From the NCBI RefSeq assembly GCF_001684975.1, contig NZ_MAYH01000012.1:434001-498000 (forward strand): 64,000 nt of DNA, given 5' to 3'. Below, piece by piece: positions 46,886 to 55,899 of this stretch (positions within the stretch are counted from its first letter, which is position 1; every line of letters begins with the position of its first letter). Below the pieces are notes generated by a model. That model was not told the DNA's origin and ran no database searches. It saw only the letters and a program-made list of their open reading frames with translations. This DNA is from Chryseobacterium artocarpi (GTDB taxonomy: Bacteria; Bacteroidota; Bacteroidia; Flavobacteriales; Weeksellaceae). The position numbers and the translations under genes were made by a program.

Positions 46886-47359
46886 TTATTTCTTTATTTT
46901 AAAACTATTGAAAGTCTCATTGAATAGGGTCATGTAGTTTCCGTTCCAGAATTTCTGACCACAATTGATCGTGATCAGATACAAATCCTTGTCCTTTTGA
47001 AAAGTTTTTGTAATCCAGAAAAGTTTTTCTTTCGGATCAAAATATTCATAATAATATTCTGTATATCCTTTTTTACCTTTATTTTCCTTTACCTTGCTTT
47101 CCTCATCATTTGATTGATAAAGAGCCAGAATAAACTTTTTTGTCTCAGCTTTGGGAAGGTTCAGGTCATGATATTCGGAAATAGTAATAGCTCCGATTTC
47201 ATTGGTAGGGAAAATATTGATAATGTCACTGTCGTTGGTAGATTTCCAACCTTCAGGAACATTAATAGAGTAGTTAGGAGCGTCATAAGTAGTTGCTTTT
47301 TGAGCAAAAAACAGACTTCCTGATACAATAGCAGAAAATAGTAGTATTTTTTTCATCAT
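46886..47359 (-). CDS. small secreted protein of unknown function
   Basis: 157 residues, signal peptide ending LFFAQ. The mature part (YSINVPEGWKSTNDSDIINIFP, FNSFKIKK) has the outline of PsbP-like or DUF1795-like secreted proteins; this is a weak match. Its ATG overlaps the idi stop (TAATG), so it is coupled to idi, and gcvT starts 9 nt after it. Function unknown. Confidence 0.72.
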   Translation of the reverse strand: MMKKILLFSAIVSGSLFFAQKATTYDAPNYSINVPEGWKSTNDSDIINIFPTNEIGAITISEYHDLNLPKAETKKFILALYQSNDEESKVKENKGKKGYTEYYYEYFDPKEKLFWITKTFQKDKDLYLITINCGQKFWNGNYMTLFNETFNSFKIKK

Positions 47360-47868
47360 TAAAAATGGTGTTTATATTCTTCAAGGATAATTTTAAACCA
47401 TTCCGTAAAATTTTCCGGGTTTTGAGAGATCTCTTTATCCAGATCTTCAGGAGAAATGAATCGTACTTCTTCCACTTCTTCCTTATTCAGGTTAAAATCA
47501 GATTCATGATTTCCGATAAAAACATAATCCAGCTCATGTTCCCAAAGTCCTCCGCCAACATCTGCCTTGTAAATAAAACTGAATTTTTCCGAAAGTTCTG
47601 CTTCTATCCCAAGTTCTTCTTTCAGCCTGCGTTTGGCGCCAGCCAGATAAGTTTCCCCGTTTCTGGGATGTGAGCATACTGCATTAGTCCATTGGTTAGG
47701 AGAATGATATTTCCCTGAAGCTCTTTTTTGAAGAAGCATTTCACCTTTACTGTTAAATAGAAATACAGAAAAAGCACGGTGTAACAAGCCATTGACGTGA
47801 GCCTGCTGTTTCTCCATCAAACCCAAAACTTCATCCTCAGGATTTACTAAAACTACAAATTCTTCCAT
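47359..47868 (-). CDS. idi: isopentenyl-diphosphate delta-isomerase, type 1
   Basis: 169 residues, Nudix-like fold. It interconverts IPP and DMAPP for isoprenoids such as menaquinone and carotenoid-type pigments. Key residues visible: HRAFSVFLF, WTNAVCSHP with the catalytic Cys, RRLKEELG and the acidic WEHELDYVF. A perfect -7 element (TACATTTG, 47881-47874) lies 5 nt before ATG 47868, so the mRNA is probably leaderless. First gene of a three-gene unit ending with gcvT. Confidence 0.94.
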   Translation of the reverse strand: MEEFVVLVNPEDEVLGLMEKQQAHVNGLLHRAFSVFLFNSKGEMLLQKRASGKYHSPNQWTNAVCSHPRNGETYLAGAKRRLKEELGIEAELSEKFSFIYKADVGGGLWEHELDYVFIGNHESDFNLNKEEVEEVRFISPEDLDKEISQNPENFTEWFKIILEEYKHHF

Positions 47869-47873
47869 TTCTA

Positions 47874-47881
47874 CAAATGTA
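47874..47881 (-). promoter_or_regulatory. -7 element of idi, adjacent to its start
   Basis: TACATTTG on the minus strand, then TAGAA and ATG. Confidence 0.6.
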
Positions 47882-48138
47882 AGCGTAATAAATGTATTTT
47901 GGAAATTTTTCGATAAACATCATACTTTTTAGAATCTTATAAACATATAGAAAGGAAAAACTAATGATGTCCAGATAAACCCTATTTCTTTTCATTTTTC
48001 AAATCTCCTGAGTGAAAATTTTTAATCATAAGTTGCAAAATGAAGAATAAATTATTAATATTATTTGTCAAATAATGATTTTTGTAGTAAATTTTTAACA
48101 TAAACGAAGTTTAACATCCCTTTTAGTTGTAAAAAATG

Positions 48139-48146
48139 TAACTTTG
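48139..48146 (+). promoter_or_regulatory. -7 element of the 48164 gene
   Basis: TAACTTTG, 17 nt before ATG 48164. Confidence 0.55.
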
Positions 48147-48163
48147 TTACTCAAATTTTAACG

Positions 48164-48574
48164 ATGGAATTAGAATACATAGAACACATCAGTCCTATTC
48201 TAAAGGATGGAGTTAAAAATTACCTAATCGATATAGACGGAACTATTACAGATGATGTTCCCAATGAAGAACCGGAAAGAATGGTTACCTGTGAACCTTT
48301 CCCAGATGCATTGGAAACAATCAACAGATGGTATGATGAAGGGCATCAGATCTGTTTTTTCACTTCAAGAACCGAAAACCTGAAGCAAATCACTATAGAT
48401 TGGTTAGATAAACATGGTTTTAAATACCACAGTGTACTTTGCGGAAAGCCTAGAGGTGGAAATTATCACTGGATAGACAACCACCTGGTAAGAGCTACAA
48501 GGTATAAAGGTAAGTTTACAGACCTGGTAGAAAAACAAGTGACTATCGAAGTTTTCAAAGAGGACGAAGAATAA
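48164..48574 (+). CDS. HAD-like phosphatase (LNS2/5'-nucleotidase type)
   Basis: 136 residues. HAD motif I YLIDIDGTITDD (21-32), motif II FFTSRTEN (Ser/Thr after hydrophobic strand), a Lys in GKPRGGNYHWID and the last acidic pair. No cap domain. In Bacteroidota such genes are sometimes labelled phosphoheptose isomerase, a label the motifs do not support. Substrate unknown. An AT-rich 15-bp inverted repeat follows (48587-48634). Confidence 0.82.
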   Translation: MELEYIEHISPILKDGVKNYLIDIDGTITDDVPNEEPERMVTCEPFPDALETINRWYDEGHQICFFTSRTENLKQITIDWLDKHGFKYHSVLCGKPRGGNYHWIDNHLVRATRYKGKFTDLVEKQVTIEVFKEDEE

Positions 48575-48586
48575 AAGAATATAATT

Positions 48587-48634
48587 AAAGATTTAAAAAT
48601 TGAATGGAGCTTATCCTTTAATTTTTAAATCTTT
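48587..48634. terminator. AT-rich inverted repeat between the HAD gene and the dehydrogenase gene
   Basis: AAAGATTTAAAAATT (48587-48601) and its perfect complement (48620-48634), 18-nt loop. Probably a weak bidirectional terminator. Confidence 0.5.
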
Positions 48635-48658
48635 CAATTTTTAAATATAGCAGCATTT

Positions 48659-49618
48659 ATGAAAGTTTTAGCAAACGACGGCCTGGATCAATCTGGAATT
48701 GATGCATTAACAGAAAAGGGATTCGAGGTTATTACTACAAAAGTTCCACAGGAATTTTTAGTAGATTATATTAACGAGCACAAGATTCGTACTTTATTGG
48801 TAAGAAGTGCTACGCAGGTAAGGAAAGATATTATCGACAATTGCCCTTCCATCGAGATCATCGGAAGAGGAGGTGTAGGAATGGATAATATTGATGTGGA
48901 TTATGCAAGAGAAAAAGGTATTCATGTGATTAATACGCCGGCTGCTTCTTCAGAGTCTGTGGCTGAACTTGTTTTTGCACACTTGTTTTCGGGAGCAAGA
49001 TTTCTTCAGGATTCCAACAGAAAAATGCCTTTAGTAGGAGATACTGAATTTGCAGCACTTAAAAAAGCCTATGCAGCAGGAATTGAATTGAGAGGAAAGA
49101 CTATCGGGATTATCGGTATGGGAAGAATAGGACAGGAAGTGGCAAGAATAGCGCTAGGTCTTGGGATGAGAGTGGTTGCCGCTGATAACAATGTAGGTAG
49201 AGCAAGTATTAAAGTTAAATTCTACAATAACCAGTTTATTAATGTAGATATAGAAACGGAATCATTGCAGGATGTTTTAAAGCATTCAGATTTCATTACT
49301 CTTCATGTTCCTGCTCAGAAAGATGGATATATGATAGGTAAAAATGAGTTTGAAATGATGAAGAATGGAGTAGCAATCGTAAACTGTTCCAGAGGAGGAG
49401 TAATCGATGAAGCTGCTTTGATTGAAGCATTAGATTCAGGTAAAGTGAAGTTTGCCGGATTGGATGTCTTTATAAATGAACCAACGCCATCCAAAGAAAT
49501 TCTTAATCACTCAAAAATATCTCTGACTCCACACACAGGAGCTTCTACACTTGAGGCTCAGGACAGAATAGGACTGTCACTGGCTGATCAGATTTCAAGT
49601 ATTTTACAGATCCAGTAA
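48659..49618 (+). CDS. D-2-hydroxyacid dehydrogenase, phosphoglycerate dehydrogenase-like
   Basis: 319 residues. GRGGVGMDNIDVDYA, Rossmann GIIGMGRIGQEVA (about 144-156), catalytic Arg in NCSRGG, Glu in FINEPTPS and His in LTPHTGAST. Similar to short SerA forms that lack the C-terminal ACT domain, so it may catalyse the first step of serine synthesis without serine feedback through ACT; serC is not next to it. A broad hydroxyacid role cannot be excluded. Ends in a terminator at 49632-49659. Confidence 0.88.
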   Translation: MKVLANDGLDQSGIDALTEKGFEVITTKVPQEFLVDYINEHKIRTLLVRSATQVRKDIIDNCPSIEIIGRGGVGMDNIDVDYAREKGIHVINTPAASSESVAELVFAHLFSGARFLQDSNRKMPLVGDTEFAALKKAYAAGIELRGKTIGIIGMGRIGQEVARIALGLGMRVVAADNNVGRASIKVKFYNNQFINVDIETESLQDVLKHSDFITLHVPAQKDGYMIGKNEFEMMKNGVAIVNCSRGGVIDEAALIEALDSGKVKFAGLDVFINEPTPSKEILNHSKISLTPHTGASTLEAQDRIGLSLADQISSILQIQ

Positions 49619-49631
49619 TTGGATCAATGGA

Positions 49632-49659
49632 TATAAAAAGTAAAAGCACCTTTCAATGA
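49632..49659. terminator. shared terminator between the dehydrogenase gene and mscL
   Basis: 11-bp stem AAAAGCACCTT / AAGGTGCTTTT in a convergent gap; A- and T-runs on both sides allow use from either strand. Confidence 0.8.
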
Positions 49660-49694
49660 AGGTGCTTTTGTATTTTAAACTTTTGACTTGCAGA

Positions 49695-50075
49695 TTATAT
49701 ATTGTTTTTGCTTTTCAATAAGTCTCTGATCTCTGCTAATAGCTTCTGATCATCTGTAGGTCCAGCAGGAGCCGGAGCCTCTTTTTTATTGACCTTATTT
49801 GCCCCTTTAATAATAAAGAAAAGCACCATAGCGATACACAGGAAGCTGATCACTGCAGAAAGGAAGTTTCCATAAGCAACACCATTCCATGAAAGCTTAG
49901 CGATGTTTTCTGCTCCAGCTGCTTTTAGTGCCGGATTTAAGATCAAAGGAGTAATTACATCTTCAACCAAAGACGAAACAATTTTACCAAAAGCTGCTCC
50001 AATGATTACACCGACAGCCAGATCGAGAACATTTCCTTTAAAGGCAAATTCTTTAAATTCTTTAACAAATCCCAT
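49695..50075 (-). CDS. mscL: large-conductance mechanosensitive channel
   Basis: 126 residues. MscL opens under membrane tension to release solutes. N-terminal helix GFVKEFKEFAFKGNVLDLAV, TM1 GVIIGAAFGKIVSSLVEDVI, periplasmic loop, TM2 about 75-95 and a C-terminal helix LLAEIRDLLKSKN. Length normal. Own -7 element at 50112-50105. Confidence 0.97.
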   Translation of the reverse strand: MGFVKEFKEFAFKGNVLDLAVGVIIGAAFGKIVSSLVEDVITPLILNPALKAAGAENIAKLSWNGVAYGNFLSAVISFLCIAMVLFFIIKGANKVNKKEAPAPAGPTDDQKLLAEIRDLLKSKNNI

Positions 50076-50104
50076 AATTTATATTTTTTTAATTAGTATA
50101 CACA

Positions 50105-50112
50105 CAAAAATA
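50105..50112 (-). promoter_or_regulatory. -7 element of mscL
   Basis: TATTTTTG on the minus strand, 29 nt before ATG 50075. Confidence 0.55.
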
Positions 50113-50319
50113 TAATTAAAAAATGTAAAAAACATAAACTTTTGTTGTTTTTTATTCCAATTAAGCAGATTGTTAGCTTGAATCAATAAGATTTATTTTA
50201 ATGAAAAATGTAACTTTATAGTTGTATTTTATTTTGTTTAATTATGTAGATGTATTTTATTATAGAGGTATTGCTATAATTAGATTTCTTTTATAACCTG
50301 TTCAAAATCCATATTACCT

Positions 50320-51837
50320 ATGAAAATTTTTACTGCAGAACAAATTCGTAATTGGGATGAATTTACCATCTCTTATGAACCTATTGCTTCAGTCTTTTTG
50401 ATGGAAAGGGCTTCAACTGCTATAGCAAACTGGATAAGTGAGAATTGTAAAAATCATAGAAAAATAGTTCTATTTTGTGGTAAAGGCAACAATGGCGGGG
50501 ATGGATTCGCTGTTGCAAGAATGCTTTATCTTAAAGGTTTTGATGTAGATGTATTTGTTAATGATCCTAAAGGTAAATTTTCACAAGATGCACATATTAA
50601 TTTTAAAAGACTTGCTGATATTTCAGGAGTTTCAGTTCGGAATTTCAATCAGGTAGAACAATATGGTTTTGATGACAAGACAATAATTATTGATGCCCTT
50701 TTCGGAACAGGGCTATCCCGACCGTTGAATGGTGAATATAAAGAGCTTATAGAGTATCTCAACACAAAGAAAAATATTAAAATATCAATCGATATACCCT
50801 CCGGTTTATTTATAGATCAGATTTCTGATAAAGATTCTGTTATTTTAAAAGCTGATTATACCTTAAGCTTTCAATGCTGGAAAAGAAGTTTTCTTCATCC
50901 TGAAGCTGGAATTTATACGGGAAAAGTAATTATATTGGATATTAATTTAAGCAAGAAATATCAAGACTCTACAGAAACAAAATATTTTGTTATTGATGAT
51001 GACCTTATCGAATCTCTATTCAAGCCCAGAAATGAATTTTCGCATAAAGGAACCTATGGTAAAGCTACTGTTATAGGTGGAAGTTATGGAAAAATAGGAG
51101 CGGTGGTTTTAGCTACCAAATCGGCTTTGAAAACCGGAGCGGGGCTTACTTTTACAATAGCACCCAAATGCGGTTATGAGATATTGCAAACCTCCTGTCC
51201 CGAAGCCATGTTTATAGAAGCAGGCGAAAAAAATGTTGAAAAATTTACCACTGAAGAGGGAATGACTATTGGTATTGGTCCTGGTTTGGGAACTGATGAA
51301 AATACGGCAAAAGGTCTTTTAAGTTTTCTTAGAAATTATTCAAATCCATTGGTGCTGGATGCTGATGCTTTGAATATTATTTCCAAAGATGAGGAAAACA
51401 AAAATTTAATTCCTGAAAAGTCAATTATTACTCCTCATCCGAAAGAATTTGAGAGATTATTTGGAAAAACAAAAGACTCTTTCAAAAGGTTGGAATTGGC
51501 AAGGGAGAAGGCAAAAGAACTCAAAATTTATATTGTACTGAAAGATCATCATACGCAGGTTGTTACACCGGAAGGAGAGGTTTTTTATAATATAAAAGGA
51601 AATTCCGGATTGGCGAAAGGAGGAAGTGGTGATATCCTCACCGGAATTTTAACTTCTCTTTTAGCTCAGGGATATTCAGAAAAAGATACCAGTATTTTAG
51701 GTGTCTGGCTACATGGAAAAGCGGCTGATCTTGCTGCTGAAAAGTATTCAAAAGAATCTATGCTTCCTACTCAGGTTATTGATGAATTTGGAAATGTTTT
51801 TATTGATTTAAATAAGAGACTTACCAAAAGTTTATGA
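50320..51837 (+). CDS. nnr: bifunctional NAD(P)HX epimerase/dehydratase
   Basis: 505 residues, repairs hydrated NAD(P)H. N-terminal YjeF epimerase domain with GKGNNGGDGFAVAR (52-65) and DALFGTGL; C-terminal ADP-dependent dehydratase domain of ribokinase-like fold with GSYGKIGAVVLA, GPGLGTDE, LDADALNI, TPHPKEFERL and GNSGLAKGGSGDILTG (the nucleotide-binding GSGD). Both sets of motifs are intact. The 366 nt that follow contain no gene. Confidence 0.95.
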   Translation: MKIFTAEQIRNWDEFTISYEPIASVFLMERASTAIANWISENCKNHRKIVLFCGKGNNGGDGFAVARMLYLKGFDVDVFVNDPKGKFSQDAHINFKRLADISGVSVRNFNQVEQYGFDDKTIIIDALFGTGLSRPLNGEYKELIEYLNTKKNIKISIDIPSGLFIDQISDKDSVILKADYTLSFQCWKRSFLHPEAGIYTGKVIILDINLSKKYQDSTETKYFVIDDDLIESLFKPRNEFSHKGTYGKATVIGGSYGKIGAVVLATKSALKTGAGLTFTIAPKCGYEILQTSCPEAMFIEAGEKNVEKFTTEEGMTIGIGPGLGTDENTAKGLLSFLRNYSNPLVLDADALNIISKDEENKNLIPEKSIITPHPKEFERLFGKTKDSFKRLELAREKAKELKIYIVLKDHHTQVVTPEGEVFYNIKGNSGLAKGGSGDILTGILTSLLAQGYSEKDTSILGVWLHGKAADLAAEKYSKESMLPTQVIDEFGNVFIDLNKRLTKSL

Positions 51838-51994
51838 GAGAAAGAGTGAAAAACGAATGTGTCTGTTTACTTTTTATCATATTTACTTCATACTTTCCTG
51901 GTTTTTGTTTTTTTTAAAAATAACAAAATGATTAATTTTTCACATTTAAATTAAATATTTTGTTGCTTTTAATAGTTGTTTGATGTGTTTTGTA

Positions 51995-52023
51995 TTGAAA
52001 AATATGTGTTTTTTTTATTTTTG
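51995..52023 (+). promoter_or_regulatory. promoter of the isochorismatase-like gene
   Basis: TTG (51995-51997), 18-nt spacer, TATTTTTG (52016-52023). A second -7 match, TAAATTTG, lies at 52037-52044. The leader to ATG 52204 would be about 160-175 nt. Confidence 0.5.
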
Positions 52024-52061
52024 TTTCATTTTTAATTAAATTTGTATAGCAAAATATTGCT

Positions 52062-52092
52062 CTGAATTTCTAAAGGAAGAATTCAGTTTTTT
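52062..52092 (+). terminator. terminator-like hairpin in the leader of the 52204 gene
   Basis: Arms CTGAATT and AATTCAG (extended by one G-U pair) followed by six T, between the predicted promoter and the gene. It may attenuate transcription. Confidence 0.4.
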
Positions 52093-52203
52093 CCTTTAAT
52101 AAGAAGATATTGTTATTAATAAACATTCTTTTCAGAATAAATGATGAAAACTGCAAATATTAAAAGTGTTTGCTTAATATTTAATATACAATTTTAGAAC
52201 AAG

Positions 52204-52851
52204 ATGGAAAAATTAACAAGAATCAATTATGATGATGTCGCTATTTTACTTATAGATCATCAAAGTGGGCTTTTTCAAACTGTAAAAGATATTGAAGTAC
52301 AAACATTGAGAAATAATGTTTCGGCTTTGGCAAGATTAGCAGCTTTGGAAAATATTCCCGTAATAGCAACAGCGTCTGAACCTAGTGGACCTAATGGACC
52401 TTTAATGCCGGAGATACAAAAATTAGCCCCTCATACAAAATATATAGGACGTAAGGGAGAGGTTAATGCTTGGGATAATGCTGATTTTGTAGAGGCTGTA
52501 AGAGCAACAGGAAGAAAGAAATTAATGATAGCTGGAGTTTTAACAAGTATTTGTGTAGCATTTCCTGCAATTTCAGCTGTTTCTGAAGGGTATGAAGTGT
52601 TTGCTGTTATTGATGCGTCGGGTGATATGAGTACTTGGTCAACTCACATTACAATGAACAGATTACAAATGGCAAACGTTATTCCTATCAGTACAGCTGC
52701 TGTAATTAGTGAAGTTCTTAAAACTTGGGATAAGGATTTTGGAGTAGTTTCCGAATATGCTCAAATTTTAACATTAGTTATGCCTAATTATCAAGCGTTG
52801 ATAGAAAGCCATGTAAAAGCACAAGAGGTTGCGTTGCAAAATAATAAGTAA
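52204..52851 (+). CDS. isochorismatase-like hydrolase (YcaC group)
   Basis: 215 residues, cysteine hydrolase fold. Asp in LLIDHQSGLF (about 16-25), Lys or Arg in RKGEVNAWDN and the nucleophile Cys in AGVLTSICVAFP (about 113-124). Closest in style to YcaC proteins, whose physiological substrate is unknown. Single gene with a long leader and a terminator at 52865-52906. Confidence 0.88.
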   Translation: MEKLTRINYDDVAILLIDHQSGLFQTVKDIEVQTLRNNVSALARLAALENIPVIATASEPSGPNGPLMPEIQKLAPHTKYIGRKGEVNAWDNADFVEAVRATGRKKLMIAGVLTSICVAFPAISAVSEGYEVFAVIDASGDMSTWSTHITMNRLQMANVIPISTAAVISEVLKTWDKDFGVVSEYAQILTLVMPNYQALIESHVKAQEVALQNNK

Positions 52852-52864
52852 GTAAACTTATAAG

Positions 52865-52906
52865 AAAAAGGCAAATTTGTAGTAATACAGATTTGCCTTT
52901 TTTTTA
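52865..52906 (+). terminator. terminator of the isochorismatase-like gene
   Basis: Stem AAAAAGGCAAATTTGT with ACAGATTTGCCTTTTT (one G-U pair), then T-run. Confidence 0.85.
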
Positions 52907-52928
52907 TTTTAATAAATCTAAGATGTAA

Positions 52929-54197
52929 TTATTCAGGTTTCTCATTTTGTTCTTCAGTAATGATAAACTTTTTAGAGATAATCATGATCACAACTCCTGC
53001 AATCATAAACGGAATAGAAAGGATTTGCCCTGTATTTAAGCCACCCATCTGAATAAACTCATCTCCCTGAGGCTCTTTAAGGAATTCAACAAAGAATCTT
53101 ATTGCCCAAAGAATAATAAAGAACAACCCAAATAACCAACCTTGCTGGTACTTCTTATTGGTTTTTCTATATAGTATCCATAATAAAATGAACAGCGCAA
53201 CGTAGCCTACAGCTTCAAATAACTGGCTTGGGTAACGTGGTACAGTAAGACCATATTCGCTGCTTTGTTGTGGAAAAAGTAATGCGAAAGGAGAATTTGG
53301 ATCAGCAGGTTTTCCTACAATTTCAGAATTGAAAAAATTCCCCATCCTTACAAACGCTCCTCCTAAAGCGACTACAATACCCAATCTGTCATATACCCAA
53401 AAAGGGTTTTTCTTAATGATTTTGTAAGAGTAATAAAGTGTGGTAAGGATCAGTGCAATGGTTGCTCCGTGGCTTGCTAATCCCGAAAATCCTGTGAATT
53501 TTAATCCGTTTTTAGTACTGATTGGTAAAAATACACTCCAGAAATCTTCTTTGAACAATTCAGGCTGATAGAAAATAACGTGTCCTAGTCTTGCCCCAAG
53601 GATTGTGCCTATCAAAGTCCATGTGAAAAGAGGTTCCAGGTATTTTTGATTAACATTATCGATTTTAAAGATTCTGGACATTAAAATATATCCGAAACCA
53701 AAAGCAAAAACAAACATTAAACTGTAGAAATGTAATGTAACAGGTCCCAGTTGAATGCCTTTCGATGGATCCCAGATTTTAAAAGACGTTTTAAGTTCTA
53801 CTTTATCAGAATCGATGATTGTTTTTGAAGATTTTACAGCATATTTGAATGTAGTAATATTTTCTTTAGTAACCGAATCATTGATCAGTTTGAAGTCTTT
53901 ATCAAAAAACTGGTATTTTGAATCATGAAATTTCGTTAAAATTGAAGCTGTATAATTATAATAGTTAGGCTCAAAATTTGATTCATTTAAGATAACCAGA
54001 ACATTATTATTAATTTGTCTGTCCGGAAACGCGTTAAGATCTCCAAATTCTGTAGTGGAATAGATTTTTACAGGAACATTATTTCCGTTGATGTCTAGAG
54101 TTCCGTTTGATAAACCTCCAGGATATTCCTGTGCAAAAACGAATTGAGTGACCAACGCAAACATGACGAGGTAAATTCTGAAAAAAATATTACTCAT
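52929..54197 (-). CDS. lgt: prolipoprotein diacylglyceryl transferase with extra N-terminal periplasmic domain
   Basis: 422 residues, against about 260-300 for usual Lgt. Residues 1-22 are a signal peptide (ending FVFAQ), about 23-150 a polar domain with no known family, and about 155-410 the Lgt membrane domain: GPVTLHFYSLMFVFAFGFGY, LGARLGHVIFY, SHGATIA with the conserved His, and GGAFVRMGNFFNSEIVG with the catalytic Arg and Glu. It attaches diacylglycerol to the lipobox Cys of prolipoproteins, including those of the toxin array. The fusion is one uninterrupted frame from ATG 54197. Confidence 0.93.
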   Translation of the reverse strand: MSNIFFRIYLVMFALVTQFVFAQEYPGGLSNGTLDINGNNVPVKIYSTTEFGDLNAFPDRQINNNVLVILNESNFEPNYYNYTASILTKFHDSKYQFFDKDFKLINDSVTKENITTFKYAVKSSKTIIDSDKVELKTSFKIWDPSKGIQLGPVTLHFYSLMFVFAFGFGYILMSRIFKIDNVNQKYLEPLFTWTLIGTILGARLGHVIFYQPELFKEDFWSVFLPISTKNGLKFTGFSGLASHGATIALILTTLYYSYKIIKKNPFWVYDRLGIVVALGGAFVRMGNFFNSEIVGKPADPNSPFALLFPQQSSEYGLTVPRYPSQLFEAVGYVALFILLWILYRKTNKKYQQGWLFGLFFIILWAIRFFVEFLKEPQGDEFIQMGGLNTGQILSIPFMIAGVVIMIISKKFIITEEQNEKPE

Positions 54198-54220
54198 TTT
54201 TCTATTGATTTAATAGTTTA

Positions 54221-54472
54221 TTACTGATTTTTATGTTTGGGCGGAACAGGGTCGTAACCGCTTCCTCCCCAAGGATGGCATCTTAAAATCCTTTTAGTTC
54301 CCAGCCATAAACCTTTAAATATGCCATGCACCCGTAATGATTCTATCATATAATGTGAGCAGGTAGGTTCGTAGCGACAGTTTTTAGGAAGTAAGGGCGA
54401 GATGAACCACTGGTAAAATTTTATCAAAATTACCAATGGAAATGTAATGATTTTATTGAATGTAAGTTTCAA
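54221..54472 (-). CDS. yidD: membrane protein insertion efficiency factor YidD
   Basis: 83 residues from TTG 54472 ([55 protein letters not shown]): the classic YidD Cys pattern. It helps YidC insert membrane proteins. A longer frame starts at another TTG (54538), but a perfect -7 element (54487-54480) lies between the two, and family members begin near this Lys. Start therefore TTG, 7 nt after the -7 element, so the mRNA is near leaderless. It lies 23 nt before lgt. Confidence 0.9.
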   Translation of the reverse strand: MKLTFNKIITFPLVILIKFYQWFISPLLPKNCRYEPTCSHYMIESLRVHGIFKGLWLGTKRILRCHPWGGSGYDPVPPKHKNQ

Positions 54473-54479
54473 AACAATG

Positions 54480-54487
54480 CAAAAATA
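54480..54487 (-). promoter_or_regulatory. -7 element of yidD, decides its start
   Basis: TATTTTTG on the minus strand, then 7 nt and TTG 54472. Confidence 0.6.
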
Positions 54488-54572
54488 GGGTAAAAAAATG
54501 AAAATTAGTTTAAATTTGTTAGAAGTTTCAGACCTCAAAAATCTGAATATTGACCTTTAAAAATAAAGTATC

Positions 54573-55850
54573 TTGAATCAAAATATTCCATTAGCCGAAA
54601 AATTAAGACCTAAAACCCTCGATGAAGTTTTGGGACAGGAACATCTTACCGGAGAAAAAGGAACAATCAGAAAAATGATTGATAACAATACCCTGAATTC
54701 TCTCATCTTTTGGGGACCTCCAGGAACTGGAAAAACGACATTGGCGGAGATCATTTCAGAACAGTCCGGTAGAAAGTTTTATAAGCTTTCAGCTGTGTCT
54801 TCAGGGGTAAAAGATGTCCGTGATGTGATTGAAGATGCTAAAAAACAGAATTTATTTTCAGGAAAATCACCTATTTTATTCATTGATGAAATTCACAGGT
54901 TCAATAAGTCCCAGCAGGATTCACTTTTGCATGCTGTAGAGAAGGGGTGGATTGTTTTAATTGGTGCCACTACGGAAAATCCCAGCTTTGAAGTGGTTTC
55001 TGCTTTGTTGTCAAGGAGTCAGGTTTATATTTTGAAAGCTTTGAGTTATGAAAAACTTGAGGAACTTATTGATATTGCTTCTGGAAGATATAATAAAGAT
55101 GAAGGAACCGATTTTAAAATTCTTGAGAATGAAGCTTTAATTCAATATTCAGGTGGAGATGCCAGAAAACTGATCAATTCCGTAGAGCTGGTTTTAAACC
55201 AATATAAAAATTCAGATACTAAGGAGATTCTCAATTCCGATGTTCTGGAAGTTCTTCAGGAAACAATGGCGCTTTATGATAAAAATGGTGAGCAGCATTA
55301 TGATATTATTTCTGCCTTTATCAAGTCTATGCGTGGAAGCGACCCGAATGGAGCTGTATATTGGCTGGCAAGAATGATTGCCGGAGGTGAAGATATTAAG
55401 TTTATTGCAAGAAGAATGTTGATTCTTGCCTCTGAAGATATAGGGTTAGCAAATCCAAATGCACTGGTAATTGCAAATAATTGTTTTCAGGCTGTGAATG
55501 TAATCGGAAATCCTGAAGCGAGGATTATACTGAGTGAAACAGCAGTGTATCTGGCGGTTTCTCCTAAAAGTAATTCTGCGTATATGGCAATCAATGAAGC
55601 GCTGGCATTGGTAAAGCAAACCGGAAATCTTCCTGTGCCGCTTCATTTAAGAAATGCACCTACAAAGCTGATGAAAGATCTTGATTATGGAAAGGAATAT
55701 AAATATGCACATTCCTATGAAGGGAATTTTGTAGAGCAGGACTTTCTTCCGGAGGAGATCAGAAATATAAAACTATATGAGCCCGGAAATAATGCTACAG
55801 AAAAGAAAATTTATGAAGAACTAAAGAAAAAATGGTCTGATAAATATTAA
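54573..55850 (+). CDS. rarA: replication-associated recombination protein A
   Basis: 425 residues, AAA+ ATPase of the RarA/MgsA/WRNIP1 family that acts at stalled forks. Walker A GPPGTGKTT (48-56), Walker B ILFIDEIHRF (about 100-109), sensor GATTENPSF and the C-terminal tetramerisation part with MRGSDPNGAVYWLARMI and SEDIGLANP. The start codon is TTG 54573 and the N-terminus MNQNIPLAEKLRPKTLDEVLG fits the family. Terminator at 55855-55887. Confidence 0.95.
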   Translation: MNQNIPLAEKLRPKTLDEVLGQEHLTGEKGTIRKMIDNNTLNSLIFWGPPGTGKTTLAEIISEQSGRKFYKLSAVSSGVKDVRDVIEDAKKQNLFSGKSPILFIDEIHRFNKSQQDSLLHAVEKGWIVLIGATTENPSFEVVSALLSRSQVYILKALSYEKLEELIDIASGRYNKDEGTDFKILENEALIQYSGGDARKLINSVELVLNQYKNSDTKEILNSDVLEVLQETMALYDKNGEQHYDIISAFIKSMRGSDPNGAVYWLARMIAGGEDIKFIARRMLILASEDIGLANPNALVIANNCFQAVNVIGNPEARIILSETAVYLAVSPKSNSAYMAINEALALVKQTGNLPVPLHLRNAPTKLMKDLDYGKEYKYAHSYEGNFVEQDFLPEEIRNIKLYEPGNNATEKKIYEELKKKWSDKY

Positions 55851-55854
55851 AAAT

Positions 55855-55887
55855 AAAAGGATATGATAGAAACCGTATCCTTTTTTA
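55855..55887 (+). terminator. rarA terminator
   Basis: Stem AAAAGGATA / TATCCTTTT with T-run. Confidence 0.75.
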
Positions 55888-55899
55888 TTTGTATCGTGA

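Noticed and set aside
54473..54538. Longer YidD N-terminus from TTG 54538
   Set aside because: A perfect -7 element lies inside this stretch, so it is probably upstream of the transcript; family members start near the Lys after TTG 54472.
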